This document shows, one piece after another, positions 26,578 to 34,936 of a stretch of DNA of 50,113 bases. The notes below the pieces were generated by a model. It saw only the letters and a list, made by a program, of their open reading frames with translations. It was not told the origin of the DNA and did no database searches. The stretch's first letter is position 1; every line of letters starts with the position of its first letter. Both the position numbers and the translations under genes were made by a program. This DNA comes from Lachnospiraceae bacterium (GTDB taxonomy: Bacteria > Bacillota > Clostridia > Lachnospirales > Lachnospiraceae), in assembly GCA_030524635.1 (NCBI GenBank), contig JAUNGG010000029.1:1-50113 (forward strand), given 5' to 3'.

Positions 26578-26621
26578 GAAAAACCTGGCAGGTTCCTTTG
26601 GAGAACCGGCTGGGTTTTTTA
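26578..26621 (+). terminator. Terminator of the feo cluster
   Basis: AAACC-GGC-GGTTC pairs with GAACC-GGC-GGGTTT across single-base bulges, followed by a run of six or more T. It is placed 50 bases after the Fur-like gene. Confidence 0.8.
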
Positions 26622-26765
26622 TTTGCTGCCCAGGGCTGCGGTATTGGCATGGATTTGACTTATTGCTGTAAGTATATTAGAATGAAAGCAGTTATGGAAC
26701 ATCTGCTTGATTCAACAAGATAGAAGGCCTGATTTGGAAAATATTTGGAGGATGGAGGAACGGAA

Positions 26766-27047
26766 ATGGCGGGAACGATCATCAGAAAGCATTATTATTT
26801 CAGCGGCAGGGTGCAGGGAGTTGGATTTCGGTATAAGGCAATGTACCTTGCCAGAAGTCTGGATCTGACTGGATGGGCGGAGAACCTTTGGGATGGAAGA
26901 GTGGAGATGGAGGTGCAGGGAGAGGCTGCCAGGATCAGCCTCCTGATTTCCAGGCTTCAGGATGACCGGTTTATTGTGATCGATGAGATCGAGGAGCGGG
27001 AGATTCCGGTTGTGGAGGAGCGGGGGTTTGGGGTGAAGGGATATTAA
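26766..27047 (+). CDS. acyP: Acylphosphatase
   Basis: This 93-residue protein hydrolyses acyl phosphates. The signature FSGRVQGVGFRYKA contains the catalytic arginine. WAENLWDGRVEMEVQG follows with the catalytic asparagine of the family (usually GxVxN, here AENLWDG). The start is ATG 26766 after GGAGG. An in-frame TTG at 26745 has no better site. It lies 5 bp before a LysR gene in the same direction. Confidence 0.88.
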   Translation: MAGTIIRKHYYFSGRVQGVGFRYKAMYLARSLDLTGWAENLWDGRVEMEVQGEAARISLLISRLQDDRFIVIDEIEEREIPVVEERGFGVKGY

Positions 27048-27052
27048 AAATT

Positions 27053-27937
27053 ATGGAGATACGAGCACTGCGATATTTTTTAACCATTGCCCAGGAAGGC
27101 AATATCACCAAAGCAGCAGAAATCCTTCATGTTACACAGCCAACCTTAAGCCGCCAAATGATGAATCTGGAAAATGAGCTGGGAACTCATCTATTTCAGC
27201 GGGGACGCTACCAGACCCTTTTGACCGAGGAGGGCATCCTGTTTCAGCAGCGTGCAAGGGAAATCATTGCACTGGTGGATCAGACGGAGAAAGAGATGCT
27301 GTCCTGCAATCGGCAGGTCAGCGGTGTCATCTCCATCGCTTCCGTGGAATCTACCGCCATGCACCTGCTTCCGGATCTGTTAGCTTTATTTTCCAGGAAA
27401 TATCCTATGGTTCATTACGATTTATACACCAGCTATGGAGATCATATCAAGGAAAAGCTGGATAAAGGTATTTATGATATCGGTATTATGACAGATCCTG
27501 TAGATCTGGTAAACTACAACTACATCCGGCTTCCTCAGAAGGAACGGTGGGGGATCCTGACCCCAAGCACCTCGCCCTTTGCCGGGAGGACGTCTGTCCG
27601 AATGGAAGAAATCGTCAATGTTCCCCTGCTCATCCCCAAGCGGGATATGCTGCAGAGCGAGATCGCCAACTGGTTTGATGCATTTGATCAATGCCAGGTG
27701 TTTGCTACTTATGGACTGCTTCTCAGTGCAGTCTTTCTGGTGGAAAAAGGATTAGGACATGCTGTCTGCCTGGAAAGCGCCGGAGATATCCGTGCCAATG
27801 ATGCCACAAGGTTCATTCCTTTTGAGCCGGAACGTTCCACCCACAGCGTCATGATCTGGAAGAAGAACCGGTCCTGCAGCCCGGCTTTCGCCTTGTTCCT
27901 CGAATATCTAAAGCACCTGCCGGAAGAGAATGGATGA
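27053..27937 (+). CDS. LysR-family transcriptional regulator
   Basis: This 294-residue LTTR has an N-terminal winged helix (MEIRALRYFLTIAQEGNITKAAEILHVTQPTLSRQMMNLENELG). A linker helix and a two-lobe effector-binding domain (about 90-290) follow. No obvious target is divergently transcribed. The next gene, on the same strand, encodes a MerR-type regulator. The short gap after acyP suggests co-transcription. A good ribosome binding site is not evident: GTGAAGGG lies before the ATG. Confidence 0.9.
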   Translation: MEIRALRYFLTIAQEGNITKAAEILHVTQPTLSRQMMNLENELGTHLFQRGRYQTLLTEEGILFQQRAREIIALVDQTEKEMLSCNRQVSGVISIASVESTAMHLLPDLLALFSRKYPMVHYDLYTSYGDHIKEKLDKGIYDIGIMTDPVDLVNYNYIRLPQKERWGILTPSTSPFAGRTSVRMEEIVNVPLLIPKRDMLQSEIANWFDAFDQCQVFATYGLLLSAVFLVEKGLGHAVCLESAGDIRANDATRFIPFEPERSTHSVMIWKKNRSCSPAFALFLEYLKHLPEENG

Positions 27938-28013
27938 GGATGTGGCTGCCTGTGAACATTGCCCGCTCATTCAGAAATGCCTTTTTCGTATCGTTAGGAA
28001 TAAAGGAAAGGTA

Positions 28014-28043
28014 TTGGACTTCATCACAGTCCCGTGATACAGT
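28014..28043 (+). promoter_or_regulatory. MerR-type promoter and operator
   Basis: TTGGAC (28014-28019) and TACAGT (28038-28043) are 18 bp apart. An inverted repeat ATCAC-N6-GTGAT (28023-28038) sits between the boxes. A dyad centred in an overlong spacer is the usual MerR-family arrangement, so the downstream MerR gene may control itself here. A LysR site is an alternative. Confidence 0.45.
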
Positions 28044-28097
28044 AAAGATAACGGATATGGAAAATATCCTGGTATCACAAGGAGGTGTCCATCTGCC

Positions 28098-28445
28098 ATG
28101 ACCATCGAAGGGGTAGAGAAAATCTGTTGTTTAAGCCGTGCTAAAATCATAGATTATGAACAGAAGCAGCTGATCCCGGCTGCCCATTGCCAGAATGGGA
28201 TTCCCTGTTACACGGAGGAAGACTGCCAGCGCATTTCTTTTATGAAGCATCTGCAATACGCCGGCATTGATGAGGACATTCTGAAGAAATATGCTGCAAT
28301 TTGCCAGAAAAAAGGAAACCGCTCCTCGGAACAGAACGGTTTCCTGATGGAATTACATGCACTTTTAGAAGAACGGGTAGCCAGCCTGCTGGAAATCATA
28401 GATCATCTGGACTGTACCATGATGCCGGAGCATTCCATGCAGTGA
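28098..28445 (+). CDS. MerR-family regulator (short)
   Basis: This 115-residue protein has the MerR-type helix-turn-helix and wing (GVEKICCLSRAKIIDYEQKQLIPAAHCQNGIPCYTEEDCQRISFMKHLQYAGI) and a C-terminal dimerisation helix (about 75-110). The usual YY pair of the MerR wing reads CY here. There is no effector domain, so the inducer cannot be predicted. AAGGAGGTG precedes the ATG with a long gap of about 11 bases. The stop is 11 bp from the convergent nuclease gene. Confidence 0.78.
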   Translation: MTIEGVEKICCLSRAKIIDYEQKQLIPAAHCQNGIPCYTEEDCQRISFMKHLQYAGIDEDILKKYAAICQKKGNRSSEQNGFLMELHALLEERVASLLEIIDHLDCTMMPEHSMQ

Positions 28446-28456
28446 CAGGCTTTCCC

Positions 28457-29449
28457 TTATTCTGCCAGCCAGCTTTCACCGGTGGCATAATCGATCTCCA
28501 CACCTGGCTGTACGTTGTAGGCGAAAATATTAAAGCAGATGCCGGCTCCGTCATCTTCTACCGATTTTGCCTCCATTAAAAGTCCCCTTGCCAGAAGATC
28601 ATCCGCTTCATAGATAGGCGTCACCCGGTACAGAACGTGATTTCCGGTTTCCTGGATGTATTCCGCCACCATATTTTCATAGGGAAGCATTCCGGTTACA
28701 TTTAGGTACCGGGTGCCGGTGATCAAATTTTGTTCATTGGCATTTTCACCAGTTAACTGATAGCCGATCAGGTGGCAGCGGTTATACAGATATTTCCCTT
28801 CCACACAATCATATTTTACACTGTGCCATCCGGCGGGCTTTACCGAACTGATGGCTTCTCTTTTATCAGTGGGCATCAGTTCGGTGCCGATATTCGCATA
28901 GGCTACTCCGCATCTTCCCAGACCATCCAGTGCACTGTAGCTTTCAAAGGAGGTTCCCACCAGATCCTCCGGCGTGAAATACGGAATATTGTCATCGATC
29001 ACCACCACCGGATCCCCGGAATATTCCGGAAGCTCTGCAAGGGAAGCCACAGGAATGCTGCTGCTTAAAATGTCCTGGGGCAGCGGTCCATTGGCTGTGT
29101 CTTTCTGAGTCGTCTGCCCATCAAAAGCACCTTGCGATTCCTCCGGCAAAAACTGGGAGATAGAATCCTTCAGCTTGTCGGCCTGCTCCCTGGCCTCTGC
29201 AAACTGACTTTCTGTTATCCTTCCGCCGCTGACCTGCTCAAGCATCGGAGCCAGTTCATCTGGAATCGGCGAATGAAAGATAAGCTGTGCCATCAGCAGA
29301 ATCGCTGCCAGAACGATAATAATAGCCGGTGTCTTTTTCTTCTGCATAGTTTTCTTTTGGGCTGATGTCTTTTTTGTTGATTTCTTCTGAACCGATTTTC
29401 GTTGTACCGGTTTCTTTTGTACGGATTTCTTTTGTGTTTTAGCTGCCAT
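28457..29449 (-). CDS. Membrane-anchored DNA/RNA non-specific endonuclease
   Basis: This 330-residue protein starts with a very basic repetitive tail (about 1-45, many K-K-S/T-x-Q-K units) and one membrane helix (AIIIVLAAILLMAQLIF, about 45-62). A low-complexity linker follows. The NUC/EndA-type domain (about 165-320) contains GRCGVAYANIG, GWHSVKYD, YNRCHLIGYQLTGENANEQNLITGTRYLN, where the catalytic histidine sits in RCHLIG and a metal asparagine in NEQN. It resembles streptococcal EndA and DNA-entry nucleases acting outside the membrane. The start is ATG 29449 after AAGGAAAGG. The frame extends 25 codons upstream into the tail of the broken transporter gene. Confidence 0.85.
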   Translation of the reverse strand: MAAKTQKKSVQKKPVQRKSVQKKSTKKTSAQKKTMQKKKTPAIIIVLAAILLMAQLIFHSPIPDELAPMLEQVSGGRITESQFAEAREQADKLKDSISQFLPEESQGAFDGQTTQKDTANGPLPQDILSSSIPVASLAELPEYSGDPVVVIDDNIPYFTPEDLVGTSFESYSALDGLGRCGVAYANIGTELMPTDKREAISSVKPAGWHSVKYDCVEGKYLYNRCHLIGYQLTGENANEQNLITGTRYLNVTGMLPYENMVAEYIQETGNHVLYRVTPIYEADDLLARGLLMEAKSVEDDGAGICFNIFAYNVQPGVEIDYATGESWLAE

Positions 29450-29466
29450 CAATCGATTCCTTTCCT

Positions 29467-30363
29467 TTATCTTAAAATTAAACCTGTCTGACCCGATTGG
29501 TAAATCCGCGGAAACGCCAGCCATACAGGATGGCCCGGATTGGATGCCACTGCAAACCCGGCAATGGATGCCGTTCCTAAAGTGGATACGATGCTCTGAA
29601 GTGTGATCTTGCCAAACTGAAACATAGCGCTTTCCAGGCCGCTGGGTACGCCTACGATCAGAATCTTCCGGATCATGGAGCGGTCGAGACGGAGCTGTTT
29701 TAAGCTGGTGATTCGGATGGCATTCCCCGGACGGCAGATCAGATACAGCATCAGCACGGCTGCAAAGATCCGGGAGACCAGGGTAGGGATGGCAACACCT
29801 TCTACTCCCATCTTCAAGCCGAAAATGCAGATGGCATTCCCGGCAATATTCATTCCATTCATGGCCAGAGAAGCCATCATGGACACCCTGGAATTTCCCA
29901 TGGAACGGTACAGAGCAGCACAGGAATTATAGAGCGCCAGGAATGGATAAGAAAATGCAGTCAGCCAAAAGTAGATCACGGCATTCTGCATGACCACATC
30001 CTCCACCTGGCCGAAAATCATACCTAAAAGATACCGGTTCCCTGCCAATGCTGCCACAGTAAAGAAGGAGGAGCAAATGATCGTAACAGAGATCAGCTGT
30101 CCGGCTGCCCGGCAGGTCTCCTCCGGGCGCTGCTTTCCAATATACTGAGCGCTGACCACCGCTCCTCCGGTTGCCAGGGCCGACAGCAGACGAATCACCA
30201 GAACGCTGATGGAATCCACCAGAGCCACACCGGACACCGCCGCTTCTCCTACTGCCGCCACCATGATCACGTCTACCATTCCTACCAATACCGTCAGGAT
30301 CTGCTCCACGATCAAAGGCCATAGAAGCCTTACCAATTCTTTCTTTGAAAACATTTCTTTCAT
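29467..30363 (-). pseudogene. MATE-family efflux transporter, internally deleted
   Basis: The frame encodes 298 residues with the N-terminal two-thirds of a MATE (NorM/DinF-type) multidrug transporter: LLWPLIVEQILTVLVGMVDVIMVAAVGEAAVSGVALVDS, then TGGAVVSAQYIGKQ and about eight membrane helices. Full-length members have about 450 residues and twelve helices. After AGFAVASNP the sequence no longer matches. Another frame of the same strand just downstream (ending at 29478) reads RAILYGWRFRGFTNRVRQV, which looks like a MATE C-terminus. I infer a deletion of roughly 130 codons that also shifted the frame. The start is ATG 30363, after an AGGAAA site. Confidence 0.75.
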
Positions 30364-30485
30364 CGTTTTCCATTTCCTTTGTATCTCGAATTTATGAATC
30401 ACTCCCGCTTTTCCCACAAAAGAAAAAACCGTAGAATTCTTCATGATAGAAAGAATTATTACGGTTTCTTGCCCCTGCCAAGGAG

Positions 30486-30568
30486 TGCCGGCTGCGGGAC
30501 TTGAACCCGCACGATGTCGCCATCAATGGATTTTGAGTCCACCTCGTCTGCCATTCCGACAAGCCGGC
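30486..30568 (-). tRNA. tRNA-Leu (CAA)
   Basis: On the minus strand, the acceptor GCCGGCT pairs with AGCCGGC and the discriminator is A. The anticodon stem TGGA/TCCA holds the loop CTCAAAA, giving anticodon CAA for UUG. A long variable arm (TTGATGGCGACATCGT) is typical of tRNA-Leu, and the T-arm is GCGGGTTCAAGTCCCGC. CCA is not encoded. Bases 30569-30721 show no gene. Confidence 0.95.
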
Positions 30569-30721
30569 TATTTTGTTGATTTTGCTGCATCAGGACGATC
30601 CATGCTTACAACATGTAATATGATAGCATAGTTTCTTTTATTTGGCAAGTGATTTTTTACCTTATTTTTCAGACAAGAAGATGCTGTTACCGTTGACCTG
30701 ATTCAAAAAAATGAAAAAAGA

Positions 30722-30750
30722 TTGTGCCCGCCCATCTTTTGTTGTATGAT
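30722..30750 (+). promoter_or_regulatory. Promoter of the zinc-finger gene (and perhaps polA)
   Basis: TTGTGC (30722-30727) and TATGAT (30745-30750) are separated by 17 bp, about 80 bases before the start codon at 30828. Confidence 0.5.
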
Positions 30751-30827
30751 AAGTAGAAGAAAATCTACAAAGCTACCGGACAGTTATAAATTCAGCAGGA
30801 ATGCAGAAACTAAGGAGGGATGGTCAG

Positions 30828-31166
30828 ATGGAGTGTCAGGAAGTAGAACGTCTTATTATGCCATATATTCAGGATGAGTTATCTGACCAGGAACTGGAAG
30901 ATTTCCTGGAGCATGTGGAGTCCTGTCCGGATTGCCAGGAGGAGCTGGAGATTTACTTTACAGTAGCATTAGGACTCAGACAGCTGGATGAGGAGTCCGG
31001 AAGCTATAATATTAAGGGAGAGATGGAGGAAGCCCTTGAGATATCCCGCCAGAGAGTGCGGCTGACGCGTCTGGTTAAGATTACCCGCTATGCGGTGAAT
31101 ACGCTGGCCTGCCTTGGGCTTTTATCTACATTTCTTCTGCAGCTTCGAATCTGGATATTGAAATAG
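30828..31166 (+). CDS. Putative anti-sigma-type zinc-finger membrane protein
   Basis: This 112-residue protein has an N-terminal zf-HC2/ZAS-like motif: Cys at residue 3, then HVESCPDCQEEL with the H-x3-C-x2-C pattern near residue 30. Charged helices follow, then one C-terminal membrane segment (about 92-108). Such proteins usually hold an ECF sigma factor at the membrane, but no sigma gene is adjacent. The start is chosen at 30828, after AAGGAGGG. An ATG at 30801 lies upstream of that site. It is followed by polA, perhaps in the same transcript. Confidence 0.72.
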   Translation: MECQEVERLIMPYIQDELSDQELEDFLEHVESCPDCQEELEIYFTVALGLRQLDEESGSYNIKGEMEEALEISRQRVRLTRLVKITRYAVNTLACLGLLSTFLLQLRIWILK

Positions 31167-31169
31167 GAA

Positions 31170-31223
31170 ATACCCTCCGGGTATCCCTTTATGCCTGGAA
31201 AAACAGGCAAACATAGGAAAGGA
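31170..31223 (+). promoter_or_regulatory. Two-hairpin leader before polA (copy B)
   Basis: Hairpin 1 is ATACCC-TCC-GGGTAT (31170-31184). The linker CCCTTTA follows, then hairpin 2 TGCCTG/CAGGCA (31192-31197 and 31204-31209), then the Shine-Dalgarno AGGAAAGGA. Layout, TCC triloop and CCCTTTAT linker match copy A at 6631-6686, while both stems differ by compensating changes. The linker can pair with AAAGG of the Shine-Dalgarno. Confidence 0.45.
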
Positions 31224-31229
31224 TGGAAT

Positions 31230-33992
31230 ATGGGAAAACTGGTATTAATAGATGGACACAGCATTTTAAACCGCGCTTTTTATGGGGTTCCGGATCTGAC
31301 CAATTCAGAGGGACTTCATACAAACGCGGTTTACGGCTTTTTAAATATTATGTTTAAGATCCTGGATGAGGAGAAGGCAGATCATCTGGCAGTTGCTTTT
31401 GATCTGAAGGAGCCCACCTTCCGCCACAAGATGTATGCAGAGTATAAGGGGACCAGAAAGCCCATGCCCCAGGAGCTGGTGGAGCAGGTGCCGCTGATGA
31501 AGGAGGTACTTTCTTCCATGGGGATCCCGATCCTGACCAAAGCAGGCTTTGAGGCAGATGATATCCTGGGAACAGTGGCGAAGCGAAGCCAGGCAGCAGG
31601 TGTGGAGGTATCCATTATTTCCGGTGACCGGGATTTGCTGCAGCTTGCAGATGAGAAGATCAAGATCCGCATCCCCAAGACCAGCCGGGGTGTGACGGAG
31701 GTACATGACTATTATCCGGAGGATGTGAAGCGGGAGTATCAGGTGACGCCGAAGGAATTTATCGATGTAAAGGCGCTGATGGGAGATGCCTCTGACAATA
31801 TTCCGGGGGTGCCCTCCATCGGGGAGAAGACAGCCACTGCCATTATCGTGGCATACGGAAGCATTGAGAATGCTCACGATCATCTGGCGGAGATCAAGCC
31901 GCCCAGGGCGAAGAAGGCTCTGGAGGAGCATTATGATATGGCGCAGATGAGTAAGACACTGGCAGAGATCTGTACCGATTGTGATATTGATTTTTCCTAC
32001 GAAGATGCCGAGATTCAAAATCTCTATACGCCGGAAGCCTACCAGTTTATGAAGCGGCTGGAATTTAAGTCGATCCTGGCCCGCTTCGGCGCAGATGCCA
32101 TGGGAAGCAGCAATTTGGAAGAACATTTCGTAGTGACGGAGAATCGGAAGGAAGCACAAGAATGGTTTAAGCGGGCGGCAAAGGCAGCAAAGAAGGACGC
32201 TTCTGGTACTTATGAACGGGCAGGGCTTCAGCTTCTGATCGGTGAGCAGGAGATGGAGGAGGAGCAGATCAGCTTCCGGTTCGATGCGTCCGGCCAACTG
32301 GAAAGCCCTGGAGCAGGAACTGCCGGAGCTGACGGAAAGCAGCGGGCAGTGGTGGGGCTTTCCCTTTCCATCGGCGGTGAGGCAGTCTGCATAAAGACGG
32401 GAAAGGAGATTTCCCAGGAATGGCTGCTGAATCAGTCCCGTCAGCTGATCGGCCAGGCAGAGCCTGGCCAGATCTGGGTGCCGGATTTAAAGAAGCTGCT
32501 GCCGTTTTTGAACCTGGACTACGATGCGGCTGTGCTGGACGGAGGAGTGGCGGCATACCTGCTGAATCCATTAAAGGACAGCTATGGGTACGACGACCTG
32601 GCTCGTGATCATCTGGGGCTTACCCTTCCTTCGGAAAAGGATCTTCTGGGCAAGGTACCGGTTGGCAAAGCACTTCAGAACGGAGAGGAAAAGGCTACCG
32701 TCTGCGCCTGCTATATGGCATGGACCGCGGCTCAGACAGCCGGAGGGTTGGAGGAGAAGCTAAAGAGCACTGGCATGTGGAAGCTGTTTCTGGAGGTTGA
32801 GATGCCTCTGATCTACAGCCTGTATCATATGGAGGCTGTGGGGGTTAAGGTGCAGCGCGATGCCTTAAAGGAGTACGGGGATAAGCTGAAGGTGCGCATC
32901 GCAGAACTGGAGAAGCAGATCTATGAGGGCTGCGGAGAAACCTTTAACATCAATTCTCCAAAGCAGCTGGGCGAGATCCTTTTTGAGAAGATGAAGCTGA
33001 AGGGCGGCAAGAAGACCAAAACTGGCTATTCCACAGCAGCAGATGTGCTGGAAAAGCTGGCACCAGATGTTCCGGTGGTGCAGATGATCCTGGACTACCG
33101 GCAGCTGACCAAGCTGAATTCTACCTACGCAGAAGGGCTGGCTGCCTTTATCGGCCCGGATGAGCGGATCCATGGAACCTTTAACCAAACCATTACCGCC
33201 ACAGGGCGTATCAGCAGCACAGAGCCGAACCTGCAGAATATCCCGGTCCGCATGGAGCTGGGGCGGGAGATCCGGAAGGTTTTTGTGCCGGAGGATGGAT
33301 ATGTGTTTGTGGATGCGGATTATTCTCAGATTGAGCTGCGAATCCTGGCATCCTTGTCCGGAGATGAGCGGCTGATCCAGGCATACGGGATGGCACAGGA
33401 TATCCATGCCATCACAGCCTCCCAGGTATTCCATATTCCCCTGGAGGAGGTGACTCCTCTGCAGCGGAGAAATGCCAAGGCGGTGAATTTCGGCATTGTG
33501 TACGGTATCAGCGCTTTTGGCTTAGGAGAAGGCTTAAGCGTTTCCAGAAAGGAAGCCCAGGAATACATCAACCAGTATTTTGAAACCTATCCCGGTGTGA
33601 GAGAGTATCTGGACCGTCTGGTTGCAGAGGGCAAGGAGCAGGGCTATGTTACCACGCTGTACGGCAGAAGACGGCCCATACCGGAGTTAAAGTCCGCCAA
33701 CTTTATGCAGCGCTCCTTTGGAGAGCGTGTTGCCATGAATTCCCCGATCCAGGGCACAGCAGCCGATATTATGAAGATCGCCATGATCGGTGTGGATCAG
33801 GAGCTTCGAAGCCGCGGCATGCGGTCCCGGATCGTGCTTCAGGTCCACGATGAGCTTTTGATCGAGACCTGGAAGGAGGAGACGGAAGAGGTGAAGGCGA
33901 TCCTGGAGGATAAGATGAAGCATGCTTCTGATCTGAAGGTATCTCTGGAGGTAGAAGCAAAGGAGGGCGATTCCTGGTTTGCGGCCAAGTAG
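31230..33992 (+). CDS. polA: DNA polymerase I
   Basis: This 920-residue replication and repair polymerase has an N-terminal 5'-3' exonuclease (about 1-290; DGHSILNRAFYG, then EADDILGT and SGDRDLLQL). A middle domain follows in which the acidic residues of the 3'-5' proofreading exonuclease are not evident, so proofreading is probably absent, as in many Firmicutes. The polymerase domain has motif A DADYSQIELRILA (about 694), motif B RRNAKAVNFGIVYGISAFGL (about 750) and motif C QVHDELLIE (about 872). The start after GGAAAGG gives MGKLVLIDGHS. An upstream in-frame ATG at 31191 lies inside the leader hairpin region. Confidence 0.96.
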   Translation: MGKLVLIDGHSILNRAFYGVPDLTNSEGLHTNAVYGFLNIMFKILDEEKADHLAVAFDLKEPTFRHKMYAEYKGTRKPMPQELVEQVPLMKEVLSSMGIPILTKAGFEADDILGTVAKRSQAAGVEVSIISGDRDLLQLADEKIKIRIPKTSRGVTEVHDYYPEDVKREYQVTPKEFIDVKALMGDASDNIPGVPSIGEKTATAIIVAYGSIENAHDHLAEIKPPRAKKALEEHYDMAQMSKTLAEICTDCDIDFSYEDAEIQNLYTPEAYQFMKRLEFKSILARFGADAMGSSNLEEHFVVTENRKEAQEWFKRAAKAAKKDASGTYERAGLQLLIGEQEMEEEQISFRFDASGQLESPGAGTAGADGKQRAVVGLSLSIGGEAVCIKTGKEISQEWLLNQSRQLIGQAEPGQIWVPDLKKLLPFLNLDYDAAVLDGGVAAYLLNPLKDSYGYDDLARDHLGLTLPSEKDLLGKVPVGKALQNGEEKATVCACYMAWTAAQTAGGLEEKLKSTGMWKLFLEVEMPLIYSLYHMEAVGVKVQRDALKEYGDKLKVRIAELEKQIYEGCGETFNINSPKQLGEILFEKMKLKGGKKTKTGYSTAADVLEKLAPDVPVVQMILDYRQLTKLNSTYAEGLAAFIGPDERIHGTFNQTITATGRISSTEPNLQNIPVRMELGREIRKVFVPEDGYVFVDADYSQIELRILASLSGDERLIQAYGMAQDIHAITASQVFHIPLEEVTPLQRRNAKAVNFGIVYGISAFGLGEGLSVSRKEAQEYINQYFETYPGVREYLDRLVAEGKEQGYVTTLYGRRRPIPELKSANFMQRSFGERVAMNSPIQGTAADIMKIAMIGVDQELRSRGMRSRIVLQVHDELLIETWKEETEEVKAILEDKMKHASDLKVSLEVEAKEGDSWFAAK

Positions 33993-34037
33993 CAGCGCAG
34001 GATATCAGCCGGAAGGGATCAGAAAGGACCAAGAACT

Positions 34038-34325
34038 ATGCTGGAGCGGAGCGGCTTTATGCCCATCAATTACTTGAAAAAGGAAACCTACACCGGAAGC
34101 TTCTGCGGGATGCGCTATAAGATGGCGAAGGCACAGGCTGGGGAGGGAGAAGAAGCAAAAACGGTTCTCCGGGTCACCCACTGGCCGGAGCCTTATGGAT
34201 TTGATGCCACAAAGGATGAATTGAAGACCTGGATGGACACCACCTTTGATGAAGAAGGGATCCAGAAGGGGATCGACTGGCTGAATCAGGCCTATCAGGA
34301 AACGTATCAGAAGGAATCGAGGTGA
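34038..34325 (+). CDS. Small uncharacterised protein between polA and mpg
   Basis: This 95-residue soluble protein is of unknown function. It contains MPINYLKKETYTGSFCGMRYKMAK, THWPEPYGFDATKDELK and a C-terminal helix. The ATG follows AAAGGACC weakly. Met8 is an alternative start. It is tightly packed with mpg (3 bp gap), so co-expression with base-excision repair is likely. The compact, non-repetitive sequence and ordinary codon use support a real gene. I do not recognise a domain. Confidence 0.75.
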   Translation: MLERSGFMPINYLKKETYTGSFCGMRYKMAKAQAGEGEEAKTVLRVTHWPEPYGFDATKDELKTWMDTTFDEEGIQKGIDWLNQAYQETYQKESR

Positions 34326-34328
34326 CAT

Positions 34329-34856
34329 ATGCGTTTATCAGAAGAATTTTATCACAGAGATTGTCTGGAGGTGGCGCCGGAGCTGGTAGGCAAGGTGCTG
34401 GTGCGGACACTGGAGGACGGAAGCCAGCTTCGGCTGCGGATCTCCGAGACAGAAGCATACCGCGGCGAGGAGGATACCGCATGCCACGCCCATAAAGGGA
34501 GGACCAGGCGGACGGAGGTGCTGTATCATGAAGCCGGCCGGATCTATGTGTACCTTTGCTATGGGATCCACTGGCTGCTGAATATTGTGACAGGGGAGAA
34601 GGAGGTGCCCCAGGCGGTGCTGATCCGTGCCTGCGTGGATGCAGAGGGGCCAGGTAAGCTGACCAAGTATTTGAAGGTAAATGGAAGCTTTAACGATACC
34701 TCGATCCTCACCCAGAAGGCGCTTTGGGTGGAGGATGACGGCATGCGGTATGAGATCCTGACGGACACAAGAGTTGGGATCGGATATGCCAGCGAGGAGG
34801 ATCAGAATCGGCTGTGGCGGTTTAAGATGGGGCAGGAGAACGGTTCTGGCTTATAG
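34329..34856 (+). CDS. mpg: DNA-3-methyladenine glycosylase (AAG/Mpg family)
   Basis: This 175-residue repair glycosylase removes alkylated purines. The catalytic glutamate lies in RISETEAYRGEEDTACHA (about residue 40), followed by GRTRRTEVLYHEAGRIYVYLCYGIHWLLNIVTG, both conserved in the human AAG-type family. It lies in a repair-flavoured group with polA. Its start is 3 bp after the preceding stop, with GAGGTGAC as binding site. Confidence 0.92.
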   Translation: MRLSEEFYHRDCLEVAPELVGKVLVRTLEDGSQLRLRISETEAYRGEEDTACHAHKGRTRRTEVLYHEAGRIYVYLCYGIHWLLNIVTGEKEVPQAVLIRACVDAEGPGKLTKYLKVNGSFNDTSILTQKALWVEDDGMRYEILTDTRVGIGYASEEDQNRLWRFKMGQENGSGL

Positions 34857-34936
34857 AGGCTGGAATAGAAGCCCGAAATGAGAGAAGCCAACGATTATAT
34901 GGCATACCGGCAAATCAAAGATAATGGAGGCGTAGG

